A DNA stretch of 64,000 nucleotides from Rosa chinensis (GCF_002994745.2 NC_037091.1:2108001-2172000), one strand, 5' to 3'; counted from the stretch's first letter, positions 11,575 through 24,450 are shown. A program made the numbers and translations. The notes: generated by a model not told the origin, from the letters alone.

Positions 11575-12015
11575 CTGTGTACATTTTGTTTGGATTCAAC
11601 GTATTTTATAGGTAGGAGATTGCAAATTAAATCATACGGCAATATTAACGGAATTATCTAGAAACTGTGTACATTTTGTTTGGATTCAATATATTTTATA
11701 GGTAGGAGATTGCAAACTAAATCATACGGCAATATTAATGGAATTATCTAGAAACTGTATACATTTTGTTTGGATTCAATGTATTTTATAGGTAGGAGAT
11801 TGCAAATTAAATCATACGGCAATATTAACGGAATTATCTAGAAACTGTGTACATTTTGTTTGGATTGAATGTATTTTATAGGTAGGAGATTGCAAATGAA
11901 ATCATATGGCAATACTAACGGAATTATCTAGAAACTGTGTACATTTTGTTTGGATTCAATGTATTTTGACTATTTTCTAGGTAGGAGATTGCAAATTAAA
12001 TAATACGGCAATATT
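11575..12015. repeat. 90-bp tandem array upstream of TNL1
   Basis: The word ACATTTTGTTTGGATT starts at 11581, 11671, 11761, 11851 and 11941, a period of exactly 90 bp, giving almost five copies with few differences. The last copy has a small insertion. TNL2 (about 32310-32380) and TNL3 (about 48030-48080) each have a single diverged copy at the corresponding upstream place, so the array is a local expansion about 0.3 kb upstream of the TNL1 ATG. Confidence 0.92.
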
Positions 12016-13964
12016 AACAGCTTACTTTATTGATTTTCAGGTCTGTTTTAAAGAATCTGAAAAGAAAAACAGAACGGTCAATTTTTCTTCAAATCCCTTG
12101 ACCAAAAGAAATGTTAATTTTCAGAGGAAGAATCAGTTCTTATGACCCTTTAAAATATGCACTGCTATTCTTTTCAATTTCTACTTCACTAAACGGGTTT
12201 TGGGTTGAATAAAGTACTGCTATTTTGAAAGTTCAGCAAACAACGACACCAACATCATGGTAATAGACTAATAGTTTTACTACGACCTTTAAGTTACAGA
12301 AACAAGGAAAAGAGAACAATACATGTGGCTAATTCTAAATGCTTACAAATACTTGTATACCGATCCGTTTTCGAACTCAGTTAACTCTGATGCTATTTGT
12401 AGCCGTCCTGCAACAGCCTATTAAGATGGAATCCACAGCACATGGCACTTGATCACTGCGGCTGAAAACTATTCAGCAACCAACCCCGTTAATCACTTTA
12501 CTGGAAAAGAAATGCAGTTGGCCCTTTTAAAGTACACTTAATTAGAATTCAAAAACCAAAAGCAAATGGCCAAATGCACACTGAATGGGAAGCAGAAAGC
12601 CAGCCAACATTGCCAAAGGAGGCCAAAGTTCATTGCTGATTTCTACCTCTTAATGAGAATTAGCATCATTTGACTCTTGTTCTAGAAACACAGTATTAAT
12701 CACTTAACTAAAGAGTGATTTGGCGAATACTGTATACAGAGTTTGGAACATATTCTAGAAAGAAAGAAAAAAGAAGGACAAAAATAGAGACAGCCATTTT
12801 GTTCATTAACAATTTAGGGATTAATGTCATGTTCTTCTCTTTTTCCTTATATCAAGTGTTAGGGGATTAATATCAATGTAAATACCTTATGTGTAGCCAC
12901 TAGCTAACCTGTCTCAAAATAGTGCATATATTAACTAACAAACTATACATATACTGTATACATCGTATATATCAATTTTCATTAACCTATGTAGTTCTTA
13001 TCGTGTAGAGACAGAGCCATATGTTCAATTATGAAGTTAACTTGCTAGGCTAAAAGTTTGAATTTTTCTTCATTCAATGCTCATCAAAATATACAAGAGT
13101 TAATTGTACATGATCTATACGGTCATGGGAGTAACAAGGTAGCACTACTAATGCAGTAAAAATCAAGATAGATCTTTCCCCTTTCTGCTCCCAATGCAGA
13201 CATGGGTGAAACAGCAGTCGGGATTCAATTGCAGTAGAAAACGTTTGGGAATTCTGAAGGGATTTGGATGCAACATTTAGATACTCCATATAAATACGAT
13301 GATGGTGTAGCTGCTAGAGCTGAGATACTCAAGATCTCAGTTTATAGATCTTTAAATTGATGGTACTCCAATCCTTCCAACTACTTTCTAAATTTACAGA
13401 GGAAGAATAAGTTTGCTGAAGAATGAACCATTTTTCAATGTTCTGTTCATTTTACAAAACAGGTTCCAGAAACATGTAGAATAATGATTGAATAATCAAA
13501 GATACGTACTGTTATTCTGAAACATAACGACACAAAACCAGGACCATCTAAGTTAAAAATTAAAATTAAAAACTTGGAAAAGGAAAAGGAAAAGATTCAT
13601 GTATTTATTAGAACATGATCACATTAACATACCTGCATGAAGTCAAAAGATTATTTTTAAGTCACAGCTTCAACCTTCTGTGTCTCTGAAAGAATACATC
13701 TGAATGCATGGCATTCTTGTTGAAACTCTTAAGTGGACGGGGTACGGTTGGTGATATCGATTTTCTTGGCCTACTAGGTGAACCACCTTCATTCCAGCTT
13801 CAGGCTCAAGGGCTTAATTGGTCAACGCTTGTTTATTCAGCCAAGTAGTCAATGAGTTTGAACAATGGCAATGGAAGAGATTGGGTTCTGCATATTGCCC
13901 CTGAAGTATGGCTCAATGATAATGGAGGCATACTTGGATTGTGTAATTAACACTATGATAATGG
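12016..13964. other. Intergenic, duplicated at 55716-57240
   Basis: No gene is seen. From about 12830 on the sequence matches 55716-57240 in order (same words such as ATCAAGTGTTAGGGGATTAA and CCAATCCTTCCAACTACTTT), showing a shared duplication that runs into the PPR copies. The small ORF at 13074-13289 is not conserved in the other copy. Confidence 0.7.
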
Positions 13965-15751
13965 TGATGCGGCTAAAATAGCCTCACAATTTAACCCTGC
14001 AAAATGTAGTTGTTAGTATAGGATAAGCAGGGATCGTTCAGTCCGGGGATTGTAGGGTACACCTAAACAAAAAGGTCAATTTAAATTAGTAATTAATAAA
14101 ACAAGTATTAACAAGTATTTATCTACAAATTTACAATCATAAAAAGGGGGCATTCAACTTTTGGTTTCTAAGTTCCTACGAAATAAAACAAAAAGACAAA
14201 TATATACATGTGATCGACTTCTTCACACTCAAATCAGAATTTCCAAACCATATCAACATGCAATGAATTATTTCAATCTAAACAACCTAAAATCGTGCCA
14301 ACACTAAATATCAGAAATGAATTCGAAGTACAAGTCTGAAGAGATCGAGTACCACTTTAATTCTTCTTTAATCTCCTAAGTTAGGAAAAGTCCATAACTC
14401 AAAATATTTCATATAAAACATCACGTTAATACTGAAGAGCATCCGTCAACATTAAATATGAATCATTAAGTGCAATTAGAATTCTGAATCCAAACATGTA
14501 TGCATCCATAAGAAGTTACAAACACACAAACATGTAGCATATAATCTCGACCATTGTACATAGCCTTTACCACTTTAATTTCTGCCCTAAAACGATTAGG
14601 TGAATCAGAACACAAATTTGGCTTTATTAACCTGCAGATTAACATAGTTATTCAACCAAAATCATATGCTTAAAGATATAAAAGGATGGCACAAAATCAG
14701 ATTATAAAGATATCATAAACAAATCAAGAACATAAAGAAACAAATCTGAAAATTACTAACATAAACTCATTCTCAACAAAAATCCAATTCCAATAACAAA
14801 GTTCATAAACAAAATCTGAAAATCAATACTAAAGAGTACGAAAACAGAAATAAGGGCCATGGATTACACTTTTTGATCTTCAAGGAAGCTTGGAGAACGT
14901 CAAGAGAACACAAGGCTTGGCCTTCAAGAACACGAACAGCCTTGGAGAAGTCCTAAAGCTCTTCACGACAAGAGGCTTTTTCTGAATATTTGGAGAGGGT
15001 TTTGGAGAGAAGAGCTAAGCTAATGAACTGAATTTTGTATGAAGAAGTGATGATTTTGGAGTAGAGAATGACTGCTATTTATAGTGGAATTTTCATCTCT
15101 TGTGATGCAATCATGGCCAATCATCTTGAGGTGATTTCTCCTCCAAATTTGCTTTATTTTCTCATGATAGAGTCTTGATTTTTCTGATCTCTTTTCCCCT
15201 AAAATGCTCATTCTCTTTTCCTTGAATAGTGACCAGATACATCCCTTATTCCTCTCCTTTGAATTGCACTAATTTCTTCTTCCAATTGTGCACATAATGA
15301 ACTCCTACAATCAAGAAAAATCAGAATTTAATTAGTGTTATAATCAACAGTAAATAAGATAATCAATAATAAATATTGATTATAAACACTCCCTTTTATC
15401 TCCTTGAATTCTTCTTGATTTTTCCTTTAAGTTTTCCTTGAATTCATCACTCAAGAGTTCTTAATTTGATGGACTCTCATTAAAATAGAAAAATCAGAAA
15501 TAGAAAAGTTCAAATGAAGAAAGTTTCCTAAAACAAAATAGGAAATATTTCCTAAAATGAAAGAGGAAAGTTTCTAAAATGACTTGTCATTAATTTATGC
15601 CCATTTCTGCTCTTTTTCGCTTGTTTTCTCCATTTCAATCTTTGAAGTACCTAAAAACATAAACTATGTTATAATTATTAATTTTAAGAGAACAACTTAG
15701 CCAAATGAGGGAAAATACATATTAAAAATGTCACACTTTGTGCTCTTATCA
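13965..15751. mobile_element. LTR-like insertion (solo LTR or small LTR element)
   Basis: The element begins TGATGCGGCTAAAATAG and ends TGCTCTTATCA, and is flanked by the 5-bp direct repeat AATGG (13960-13964 and 15752-15756). The corresponding place in the PPR-B duplicate (about 57240) has no insertion, so the ends are defined by comparison. TG...CA ends plus a 5-bp duplication fit an LTR integrase product. No gag or pol ORF and no internal LTR pair were seen, so a 1.8-kb solo LTR or a non-autonomous derivative is likely. Confidence 0.75.
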
Positions 15752-15904
15752 AATGGCAGTGCAGATCAAAAGCAATCAATAATGGGAGTGCAGACTAAAG
15801 AAGAATAATAATTGGGGGAGAGTTCTCTTCAATCATAATTCTATTACCAGCAATCACTGCAAGAGCAAAGCCCCTGACTAAAGAAATGGAAGCTGCTGTT
15901 ATCT

Positions 15905-17894
15905 CAAACAGTAACTTCCCTGTCGGATATTCTTGACACTAATTTGGCAAACTTCCCTGTCGGATATTCACCACACAAATTGGCACTCCTTGCCTTGTAC
16001 CTATAAGCCCAAAAGCTTTGGCCACTTTCTCACTGTGTCAACTGAGCAAGTATTCTTTCTCCTCCTCATCAACATCAAGCAGGACATTGTCCAAATCAGG
16101 AATGTGGCCAGCATCTCTGTGTCTGCTGTTTATTTCTTGCACCATCAACGCAATGTGGCTCTTCTCTGTGTGTGTATCAGTATCACCACCGAAGGTAAAC
16201 TCATGAATCACTCTATTAACTTCAACGGAACTGCATCCAGGTACCTTCTGAATCCCTTCCTCTTTCAGCTGTAGCCTCACTTTTGCAACATCTGCCCATT
16301 TCCAAGCTGATGCATATATGTTTGAGAGAAGCACATGAATACCAGTCCTCTGAGTAGTCAATTTAGATACCTGTTCAGCTGCATATGCTGCAATTTCAAC
16401 GTTTTTGTGGGTTCGACAAGCAGCCAAGAGAGTGCTCCAAATGACATCATTAGGTTCCATTGGCATGCTCTTTACCAGATCAACAGCTTCTTCCAAGTCC
16501 CCTGCTCGGCCAAGTAGATCAACCATGCAACTGTAATGAACAATATGAGGGGAAATGCCACGGACTGATTGCATTGACGTGAAAATGTTCCGTCCTTGTT
16601 CCGAAAGACCAACATGGCTGCATGCTGTTAGTACTGCCACAAAGACTACTTCATCTGGTTTCACCCCTTGCTTATGCATGTTATCGAAAAGCTCTAGAGC
16701 TCGCTCCCCATTTCCTTGCATGGCCATTGCTCCAATGGCTGCTGTCCAAGCAGAAACATCTCTTCTTGCCATGTTATCGAACACCTTTATTGCACTTTGA
16801 GGGTCGCCACATCTAGCAAACATGTCAACTAAAGCTGTCCCGAGCCGCATGTCACAGTTAATTTTATCTTTTCCGATATAAGCATGAGTCCACTTTGCAA
16901 GATCAATAGCTCCTAGATATTCGCAGGCAGATGCAACCTCCACCATGGTCACCATATCTCCTTTTATTCCCTCAGTCTGCATCACCCGGAAAAGTTCAAT
17001 TGCTTCCTAAAACCTGCTCTCTTGGACCAGAGCACCAATCATAGTGTTCCAAGAGACAAGATCACTTTTTCGCATCTCATTGAACATTTTCCAAACTGAC
17101 TTCACATCACCACTTCTTATGAAACCAGAAATCAAGGAGTTCCGTGATAGTACAGTCTTATTCGACATATTGTCAAAAATTATGCAGGCCATTTCTGGTT
17201 GGCTGCACTTCATGTACATGTCAATCATGGCATTGCAAATCGTATCCCAACCTTCTAGTCCATTCCTTAGAACATAACCATGGGAACACTTTCCAGAGAG
17301 AGAATCACTTAGTTGGCAAAAGCTGACATGGCACATAACCTTGTCGGGTCTTAAGCCCTGTTGTAGCATTTCATCCATGACCAAAACTGCTTCACTATCA
17401 AGTCCCTGGCGCACAGAATTTGACAAAATTGTATTGTAAAGGACCAAGTTTTTATCCACACATTCATCAAAAACCGCTTTGCAGCATCAGTAGCTCCACT
17501 TTTCATATGCATATCAATAAGTGAATTCAACATAAACATATTACTCTTCAATCCAGACTCCCCAATGGAAGCACAAGCCTCTCACTCAACGCCACATGCT
17601 TCAACTTTGCGTAAGCAGAAATGACACACACCATAGTCACGGAATTGGTTTAATCCCTGCAGCCACCATCTCGAAAAACAAGAAAAAAGCCTCCTTTGGC
17701 ATATCCCTCCAACCATAACCGCAAATCATACTAGTCCACAACACAGTATTTCTCTCAAGAATTTCATCAAACACCTTCCAGGCATAATCCAAGTCCCCAC
17801 ATTCTGCATAGATACGAATCAAAGAATTCCCAATAAACACATCTTCCTCCAAACCCATCTTCACAAGCAACCCATGGACACAATCTTTGAGCAC
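15905..17894 (-). pseudogene. PPR-A: PLS-class PPR gene with E/E+ domain, decayed
   Basis: Reading frames 17637-17894, 17351-17551, 17010-17459 and 16038-16985 form one degraded PPR protein. PPR repeats with typical VSWNTMIGAL and DVSAWTAAIGAMA motifs are followed by E and E+ domains (MEPNDVIWSTLLAACR, PDLDNVLLDVDEEEKEYLL). The order and sequence resemble Arabidopsis At3g22690, an organellar PPR protein, from memory. Breaks: TGA at 16038-16040 where the copy at 57432-59483 has CGA, just before HSEKVAKAFG, the start of a DYW domain; TAG at 17007-17009; and frameshifts near 17460 and 17600. The N-terminus (first about 100 residues) and most of the DYW domain are missing. It lies upstream of TNL1. 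A functional product is unlikely. Confidence 0.88.
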
Positions 17895-18890
17895 GTGCGC
17901 AATGCATACGGAGAATGTGGTTCTTTATCAGGATTCACACTTCAGAATGTTGGGGTGTAAGAAAAAGCCTTGACAAACATTCTTCACAGAGATTGTGATA
18001 AGAACAGACTGAAATCTGTAGATTATGATTGGTACTCCATTGTGGATAGATGAATGCCTTTGAGAAAATCAACCAACTAAATCCGTACCATCGAATGCCA
18101 CGACAGCTTTCGACTCATCCTGTAACTCTTATAGTAAAATTGAGCTTGATAGATATAACGGCAACCCAAACCCCAGCATCTTATTCGCCCACTGGCTTCA
18201 TTTCAATAAGGGAAACGACTATACTGCAGCAACATATGAGATGAGCTGACTTTGTACTATTTTGATGTTTTCATATAAAGACATGTTAGTTAGACAATTT
18301 AATATATACAAAGAATGCATGTGCATGTGTATGTGTGTTCTACTTCAGCACAGATGTGCGCACTCAATTTTTGTTCCTTCCTTCTTCTTTTTTCCCAAAT
18401 ACTTCTTTTCTGTGAAATGAACTCAAAATCATGCAACAAGGGTGCGAATCAAGAGAACTTCTATGTATAGAAAGGTGCTCCTAGTAAATCTCCAATACTA
18501 TCCACATAAAACAATGGTGCCTGAAAAATTTCAGCTTCCGAAACGTCATCCTGTCTTGGAGAAATGCACAAGCAGCAGGACCGAACCTTTTTGTTCGCAT
18601 CCAACAAACTTTTCCTACGTTAGCTGCAACAAGATCTTACAGTAACTTTTCTTAGGGCACACCATCAACCATCACTCCAAAAGTGTGATCTTGCTACCTC
18701 TCTAGTCCCTTCAACACTCAAATAGCTAGGTATGAAGCAGAAGTTGCAAGATGACTAAAAGCATCGAAAAGTAACTTTTCTTAAGGCACACCATCAATCA
18801 TCTCTCCAAAAGTAAAATCTTGCTATCTCCCTAGTCCCTTCTGCTCAAATAACTAGGTATGTAGCAGAAGTTGTAATATGGTTGAAAGCA
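17895..18890. other. PPR 5' flank, duplicated at 38060-39380
   Basis: No gene is recognised. Blocks at 17940-18250 and 18270-18660 match 38220-38640 and 38960-39380. The ORF at 18050-18244 is not preserved in the other copy. A 115-bp block (about 18650-18760) is repeated at about 18775-18880. Confidence 0.6.
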
Positions 18891-19014
18891 TCAAAAAGCA
18901 AATGGCAACCTAGACTCCACATCAAAAAGGCTATTGGTTGCAAACTCTAGAACTAAAAGATTAATAGAATCTCTGACAAAAAGAAAAGAAAAGAAAAAAT
19001 CAATAGAATCATAC

Positions 19015-19162
19015 CATCTGCATAGGTCATCATTGTCAATATGGAAGTCAAAGTAGCGATAGGTGCCCTGTTCATATTCATCAGTGGATACTTTTGGCTC
19101 CCCGTTTCGTTGAAACCAAGTGTTATATTTCCTGTGGTAGCCAAATCTTGCTGACAAGTGTT
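19015..19162 (-). pseudogene. CCR4-NOT subunit 3 (NOT3) exon fragment
   Basis: One exon with an AG acceptor and a GT donor reads FGYHRKYNTWFQRNGEPK, then STDEYEQGTYRYFDF and DNDDLCRW. This is the C-terminal NOT box of CCR4-NOT subunit 3 (human CNOT3 has WFQRHEEPK and TDE.EQGTY.YFD in the same order, from memory). The final exon of the box and all upstream exons are absent nearby, so it is an isolated gene fragment. The parent works in mRNA deadenylation. Confidence 0.6.
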
Positions 19163-19889
19163 CTGCAGAAAACAATAGACTTAAGAACCAGTTCAGAGTT
19201 CATATGATTGCATTTTAGGGGTTTAGGCACCATGTTCCCCATTGTATTCGGAAGTTTAATAATCAAGGCTTGAGGGCAGTTAATGAAGTGATATGACGTA
19301 CGTGCTGATAGTAAACTGCAAAGAATACAGTGTCTTGGCCATGCGGTTCAAGACCCAACCTTTACAGAAGGCAGGATTATTAACTATAGGTAGAGGGCAA
19401 GAGGAGTTATTGCAGGGAGCCTCTGTGTGTAGAAGGCAAGAGGGAGCTGGGAAGAACAAACAAGAAGAAAAAGAAAAAGAAAAGTAAAAGATAGGTAGAG
19501 GGCAAGAGGAGTTATTCAGATTATTACCACCAATTGATCCAAGGCTACCAGAACGTTGGTTCTACTGCAATGGTCGCCCAAAGTTTGAACAGTAAAAGAT
19601 ATCTGGGTCCACACGGGACTAACAAAAAAAAGCTGTAAAATAAGCTGACCCTTGAATATCCCGTTAATTTTACTACACAGATTTTGGATTGGATAAGCAC
19701 TAAACAATCTCAGCATACAACACCAGCACCATATTACATTTTTTATTTTTTTTTGGTCGAGCAGCACCTTATGACTTGGTTATGGTTTTAATACTTACTC
19801 TAGTTACAAAACAAGGAAAAGAATATATATTCTTATATGATTATAACTTATAAGTACTTCCATATAGATCAGATATGGACCTGCTGATA

Positions 19890-21360
19890 TTCGGAGTCTC
19901 TAAACAGGAAAGGCCCAGCATTTTGCCACTCGCCAATGGCTATATCTGCTGCAAACTCTTCATCGATCAACACCCTACTTGATCACTGCAATGGAAAAGA
20001 CATGCAGTCAGACATTTCCATGAACATCTGAGAAATCAAAATTTCCATCATCCTCATTTTCTAATGTGCTAGAAGTACTGAGCAAAGAATATTCTAATTT
20101 GGGAGGAAAGGTGTTGGAAGAACAGGGGAACAGTACATATAACTATATATATATATATACACACATCACATATAGCAGGGGACTCACCTCCAGCTTGCTG
20201 CTTGCTCTACTATCAAAAGTCTCGCCGCTGTTAAGGTACAATATGTTTGCTTGTAACCTTGAAGTTGCCATTAGTCCATGGAGTCTTTATTAACATCAAA
20301 GTTCTTTCCTAATATAACTAGAAGTCCTTGCTCCCCTTTTAAGTGCCAGTACATCTTATGAAGGTTAACACCAGATTGATGCTGTCCATATATGATTCAA
20401 ATTATACCTCTGTGCAAAATCCAACTATTACTAACTGGTATAAATCAAAAGCTTAGAAAACCAACAAATCTCAACCACGGCCCTATAAAAACAATATATC
20501 TGTTAGTACACACTAGGGACACCAGACACATGATAACCAGCTTTTATGTGCAGAGAAATGATCATTTCTAGAACTTAGTTTAAATGAGCTAATGTTCCAG
20601 ATTTTCTGTCAATACAACTAGAAGGAAGCCGATCTAATTTTAAAAACTTGTTTTGTACACAGTAGAGGTTGCTAATGAAATTCTCCGAAAGGTAATAAGC
20701 ACAGTTAATTATTTGATCTGAAACAACCTCACCAGTCACCATACAGCAGAAGCAGTTTTGCTACTCCATCTTGAGTTACAAAACAAGGAAATGAAAACGA
20801 CACATGCCCTTATTCTTAGCATCAGATTACAAATACTTACATCTCAGTTTCGGGATTCAACTAAACCTCGTTAACTGCAGAAGACTTGTTAGCAAGAGCC
20901 TTAGATATTGGCATGTTACCCTGCTGGTATTCGTAGTTATTCTGCAGCAGCCTCCAAAAAGGGAAGCCCCAGCCTCACACCACTGGTCTAAGACAATGTC
21001 CGAAAACTCTAACCCACCCCCTCGATGGCTGCAAAGGAAAGCACATGCAGTCAAGACTTATGCACGAACATGTTATTAGTTCAACATTTTCGTCATCCAT
21101 GGAAAAGTTTATATCATAGAAGGAAGATCAGTTTCATATTTTCATCATCCATTTGGTAATATCACATAATATCCAACAAAAAGTACATTACTTTGTGAAT
21201 TATACCATGACTGAAATGATTTAAATCCGGATGCTATAGCTCAAAGAGTAGGGCAACAAGCACTGTGCATTCATATAGGAGACTTGATTAATTACCAGCC
21301 ACTGCTTGCTCTGACCATCATAGGTCTCAACACTGTTGGGGTATATCACTATTGGTCCAC
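19890..21360 (-). pseudogene. Homocysteine S-methyltransferase (HMT) exon relics, block 1
   Basis: Minus-strand exon-like pieces, each next to GT/AG signals, match plant HMT. At about 20925-21040 the last exon reads [19 protein letters not shown], with the GGCC pair that binds zinc in HMT. At 21285-21355 and, degraded, at 20175-20265 is the exon whose parent reads KPIVIYPNSGETYDG. At 19890-19985 is a third, worn last exon. HMT makes methionine from homocysteine and S-methylmethionine. No N-terminal exon is present, frames are broken, and these are non-coding relics; whether the region is transcribed is not visible. Confidence 0.7.
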
Positions 21361-21599
21361 TAACAAAGCTTTAATCAAAAGTTTTCTATGTGGTCTGACC
21401 TTAATCAAAGGTAGAAGTTTGTGTGTATTGGATGATGTGGAAATCAATTACCTCTTTTGTCTTTTGTTAACGTTGTTGCATGGTACAAAGGTTGCTTTGC
21501 TAATCAAAGGTTTTCTTTTTCTTTGGTCTGACCTTGATCAAAGGTTTATCCGAATATGGATCCGAATACAAGCTCTCGAATGAAAACCGGGACTTGCTT

Positions 21600-22630
21600 A
21601 TCTGGTTGGGAGGTAACTCTGTTGAACATTTTCCTATAAGATCTAACAAGGAATGTCCACAACAAGATTATGGAAGGTAATGTAGGCATTTGTTGTTATT
21701 ATTAGCAGTTCAAGTTTGTTCAAGTTTGTGTTAATATGAGCTTAACATAGTTGGTTTGCATTGGACAGTGTGGATTGTGAGATTGGAGTGATATACATTG
21801 TCAAGAAATTATCAGAAGGGGGAGTGGTGGAATCTACCTTTACCAAAGGTGTAATGGCGAGTATGAGGGTAAATCTTTTAGAACGATTCTTAAATATGCC
21901 CAATGGTGCCTAGAACTATGAAAAGAAGTAAGGAGTGCAGCTTGAAGGGATTTTTTAGCATGTTGTTTATTTTAATTTTGATTAATAATGTATCCCTTTA
22001 AATTGGAGCGCAACAATTGAATTGCATGTTTTTGGGAACTACCTTTGTTTTTAGTTAATAATACTTGAAGATTGTCCTTGGTTTTTTTTGTTGCATGTGT
22101 TTTTCGTGATCTGGTGTATTTGTAGTCTGGTGCATAGATAGTGTGAAGCCATATGGAACATTGTGAAAACTATTGCAATGCTATATATGCATGACTGGAT
22201 GGCTGTTAACTCGTAATAGTGTGTCGAAAAAAGGTAGTTGTTGGGAGTCTCTTACATGTAGGTAATTAGAGTGGACCTATAATATAGGAATGTTGATCCT
22301 AATGTAGAGGTATAGTAGCTGTAATATTGTCTTCAAGAAAGGTTGGTCGTTTGACCTCGTGTGTAAATTTATGTTACCTACAAAATACAATCTAGAAAGA
22401 GGTAAAATCTTAGTTGATTGTACTGAACCTGGGTATAGGAAGTATTGAACCTGGGTACATGAATCATGAATGTGTTTTTGTCAATGGCTGTGATTAGATA
22501 ATATCATAATTGCGGATCACTAATTATGGAACAATTATAAAGTTTACAATTTTGGACTGAAGGTAATGTACTTTAGTTATCAATTTCAAACAAGAAATCA
22601 ATGGACAATAAAATATTGCTAATATTGCTA
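21600..22630. other. Intergenic, nothing recognised
   Basis: AT-rich sequence with no ORF above background, no repeat of note and no RNA gene that I can support. Confidence 0.5.
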
Positions 22631-22962
22631 ATTTATTATGGCACGTTTACTCATTGGAAGGAAAGGGAATGATTACAGGGTAAAAACATTCCTACGTTTA
22701 CTAACACATAAAGGAATCGGAATAATTTCGGGTAAAAGAATTCCTGCGTTTACTAACACATGAAGGAATCAAAATAGATGTAGGTCCCACCTCCTTATCA
22801 GGAATCGATTCCTGAATACTCAGGAATTCGATTACGAAGGGGGGAGATGGGTTTAGGAATCATTCCTCCAGAATCAATACCGATTCCTTTCTTCTCCTAT
22901 TCCACTTGTCTCCGATTCATGATTATTTTTCATTCTAAGTAAGTAAACGTGCCATAATAAAT
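22631..22962. mobile_element. MITE with 21-bp perfect inverted ends
   Basis: The ends are perfect inverted repeats: the 20 bases TTTATTATGGCACGTTTACT at 22632-22651 are matched in reverse complement at 22942-22961, plus one further base outside. The element is about 330 bp, with internal repeats of GCGTTTACTAACACA. No clear target duplication is seen; size and ends fit a PIF/Harbinger- or hAT-derived MITE. Confidence 0.8.
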
Positions 22963-23785
22963 GCCTTTAAAATTAGTATTTTCAGATTTGAAGATATTTA
23001 ATAAGGGTATATTCGGAATGCACGAATATGAAAATTGGCAGTGTTGAGTCAGCAAAATATAAATGGAAAGAAATCCAATGTGGCAGTTGAGTCATAGGAC
23101 CGTGATTAACAAAAAAAATCAACCGGACTATATCTAATAAGGGGTGTGAATTTTGGACTTAGATCTAATTAACTCTTTTTTTAAATAGGGGGAGAAGGCC
23201 TTGAAGGAAAGAAAAAAGGAAAAAAATAAAAGTTTTATCCACGGGGAGGGGGGGGGGGGCGCAATAGACTTTTTGAATTGATGTATTCTCCTCGTTTTTT
23301 TTTCTTTAATCAAAATTTTGTTTGTCTAATTTTAGGAAGATTAGTTCCCATTTCGGTGATTGAAACGTCTATTGGGGGGGCAATAGACATCTATTAGGGG
23401 CAATAAACCTTTTTGGCGACCTATGATATCTTCGACGACCTCTTTAGGACCTCCGGTGAGGTTTTCAGAAAAGTCTGTTGGGCGGCGACCGGTGACCGGA
23501 ATCGGGCGAACGTTGGCCAGAATCTGACAATTGTTGGTCGGAATTCGGCGACCGGTATCCGGCGACCAGTGACAGGAATCCAGCGACATCTCCTATGGTC
23601 TCTCTCTAAGTAACAAAGGGGTGAGGGTAAAATGGTCTAAAACAAAAAACAAAACAAAAAAACTTAATGGGGTATTAGGAAAGACTTAGAGTGTTTTGAG
23701 TAAGGGAGAATTAAAAAAACTTAATAGGATAAGTGGGAAAAAAATCCCTAGAAATTGGGTAAATGGACAAAATCCCTAAGTGTAC
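22963..23785. other. G-rich tract and MULE-like terminus
   Basis: G runs occur at 23240-23260 and 23371-23379. The stretch 23600-23780 shares spaced words with the MULE right end at 9160-9349 (AGAGTGTTT, GGGTAAATGG, a final TCCC), so it may be a remnant terminus of a related MULE. No ORF of substance is present; the 23413-23613 frame is repeat-like (GGCGACCGGTGACCGGAAT words). Confidence 0.35.
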
Positions 23786-24200
23786 GTGTGTTTGGATGAG
23801 GGAAAATAAGATGGAATTTAATTGAAAGTGAGGATTTCATAATTCCTACAAGCTAATTCCCTCGTTTGGCATTATCAAACTGGAAATTTTGAATTCCTCT
23901 GTGGAAAAAAATGAAAGAATTCATCATTTAAATTCCTCACTTCAATTTCCACCAAAATAGGTGTCATTTACGAATTCCCTTGCAGTATTCAATTTTCATT
24001 TCCAAAACAAGGTTTTTTTATTTTTTATTTTTTTATTTGTTTTAAACTTTCTTAATTTATTACACATTTCAAATCCTAAATGGATACAATCAAACAACAG
24101 AAATTGCAATTAATGGATTTTTAGATTGATGGAGTTAAAGATTCCATCATTTATAAATTCCTATAGATTTCATAATTTTCTCATCCAAACGCACCGTAAC
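23786..24200. mobile_element. MITE-like element with GTTTGGATGAG ends
   Basis: GTGTGTTTGGATGAGGGAAA near 23786 is matched in reverse complement by TTTTCTCATCCAAACGCACC near 24196. The inner sequence is AT-rich with inverted GGAATTT/AAATTCC words and no ORF. TAA occurs just outside each end, which would fit a 3-bp target duplication, but the exact ends are uncertain. Confidence 0.6.
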
Positions 24201-24299
24201 ATTAAATCTGACAAAAGAACATTACTTTGTGAATTATACCATGAATGAAATGATCTAAACCCGGATGCTATAGCTGAAAGAGTAGGGCAAGCACTGTGC

Positions 24300-24395
24300 A
24301 TTCATATAGAAGGAGTCTTACCACCCATTGCTTGCTCTGAACAACAAATGGTTTCACCACTGTTAGTGTATATCACTATTGGTTCGCTTGTTACC
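24300..24395 (-). pseudogene. HMT exon relic (YPNSG exon)
   Basis: Matches the exon seen best at 34329-34400, in the same orientation, with several substitutions. The 5' flank (24210-24300) also matches 21190-21280, 34215-34320 and 61080-61190, so the relic belongs to a larger duplicated block. Confidence 0.6.
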
Positions 24396-24450
24396 TGCAA
24401 ATTTGATAGGCAATGAATCATTAATTATATGAAAATGTTAAGGGGCTAAG

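Noticed and set aside
11575..12015. Regular 90-bp array as a CRISPR-like repeat
   Set aside because: Units are contiguous with no variable spacers, and the host is a plant.
15905..17894. A functional PPR gene with sequencing errors
   Set aside because: Several independent stops, frameshifts and a missing N-terminus and DYW end cannot all be sequence errors.
18050..18244. 64-residue ORF at the PPR-A flank
   Set aside because: The duplicated copy at 38.4-38.6 kb does not keep the frame.
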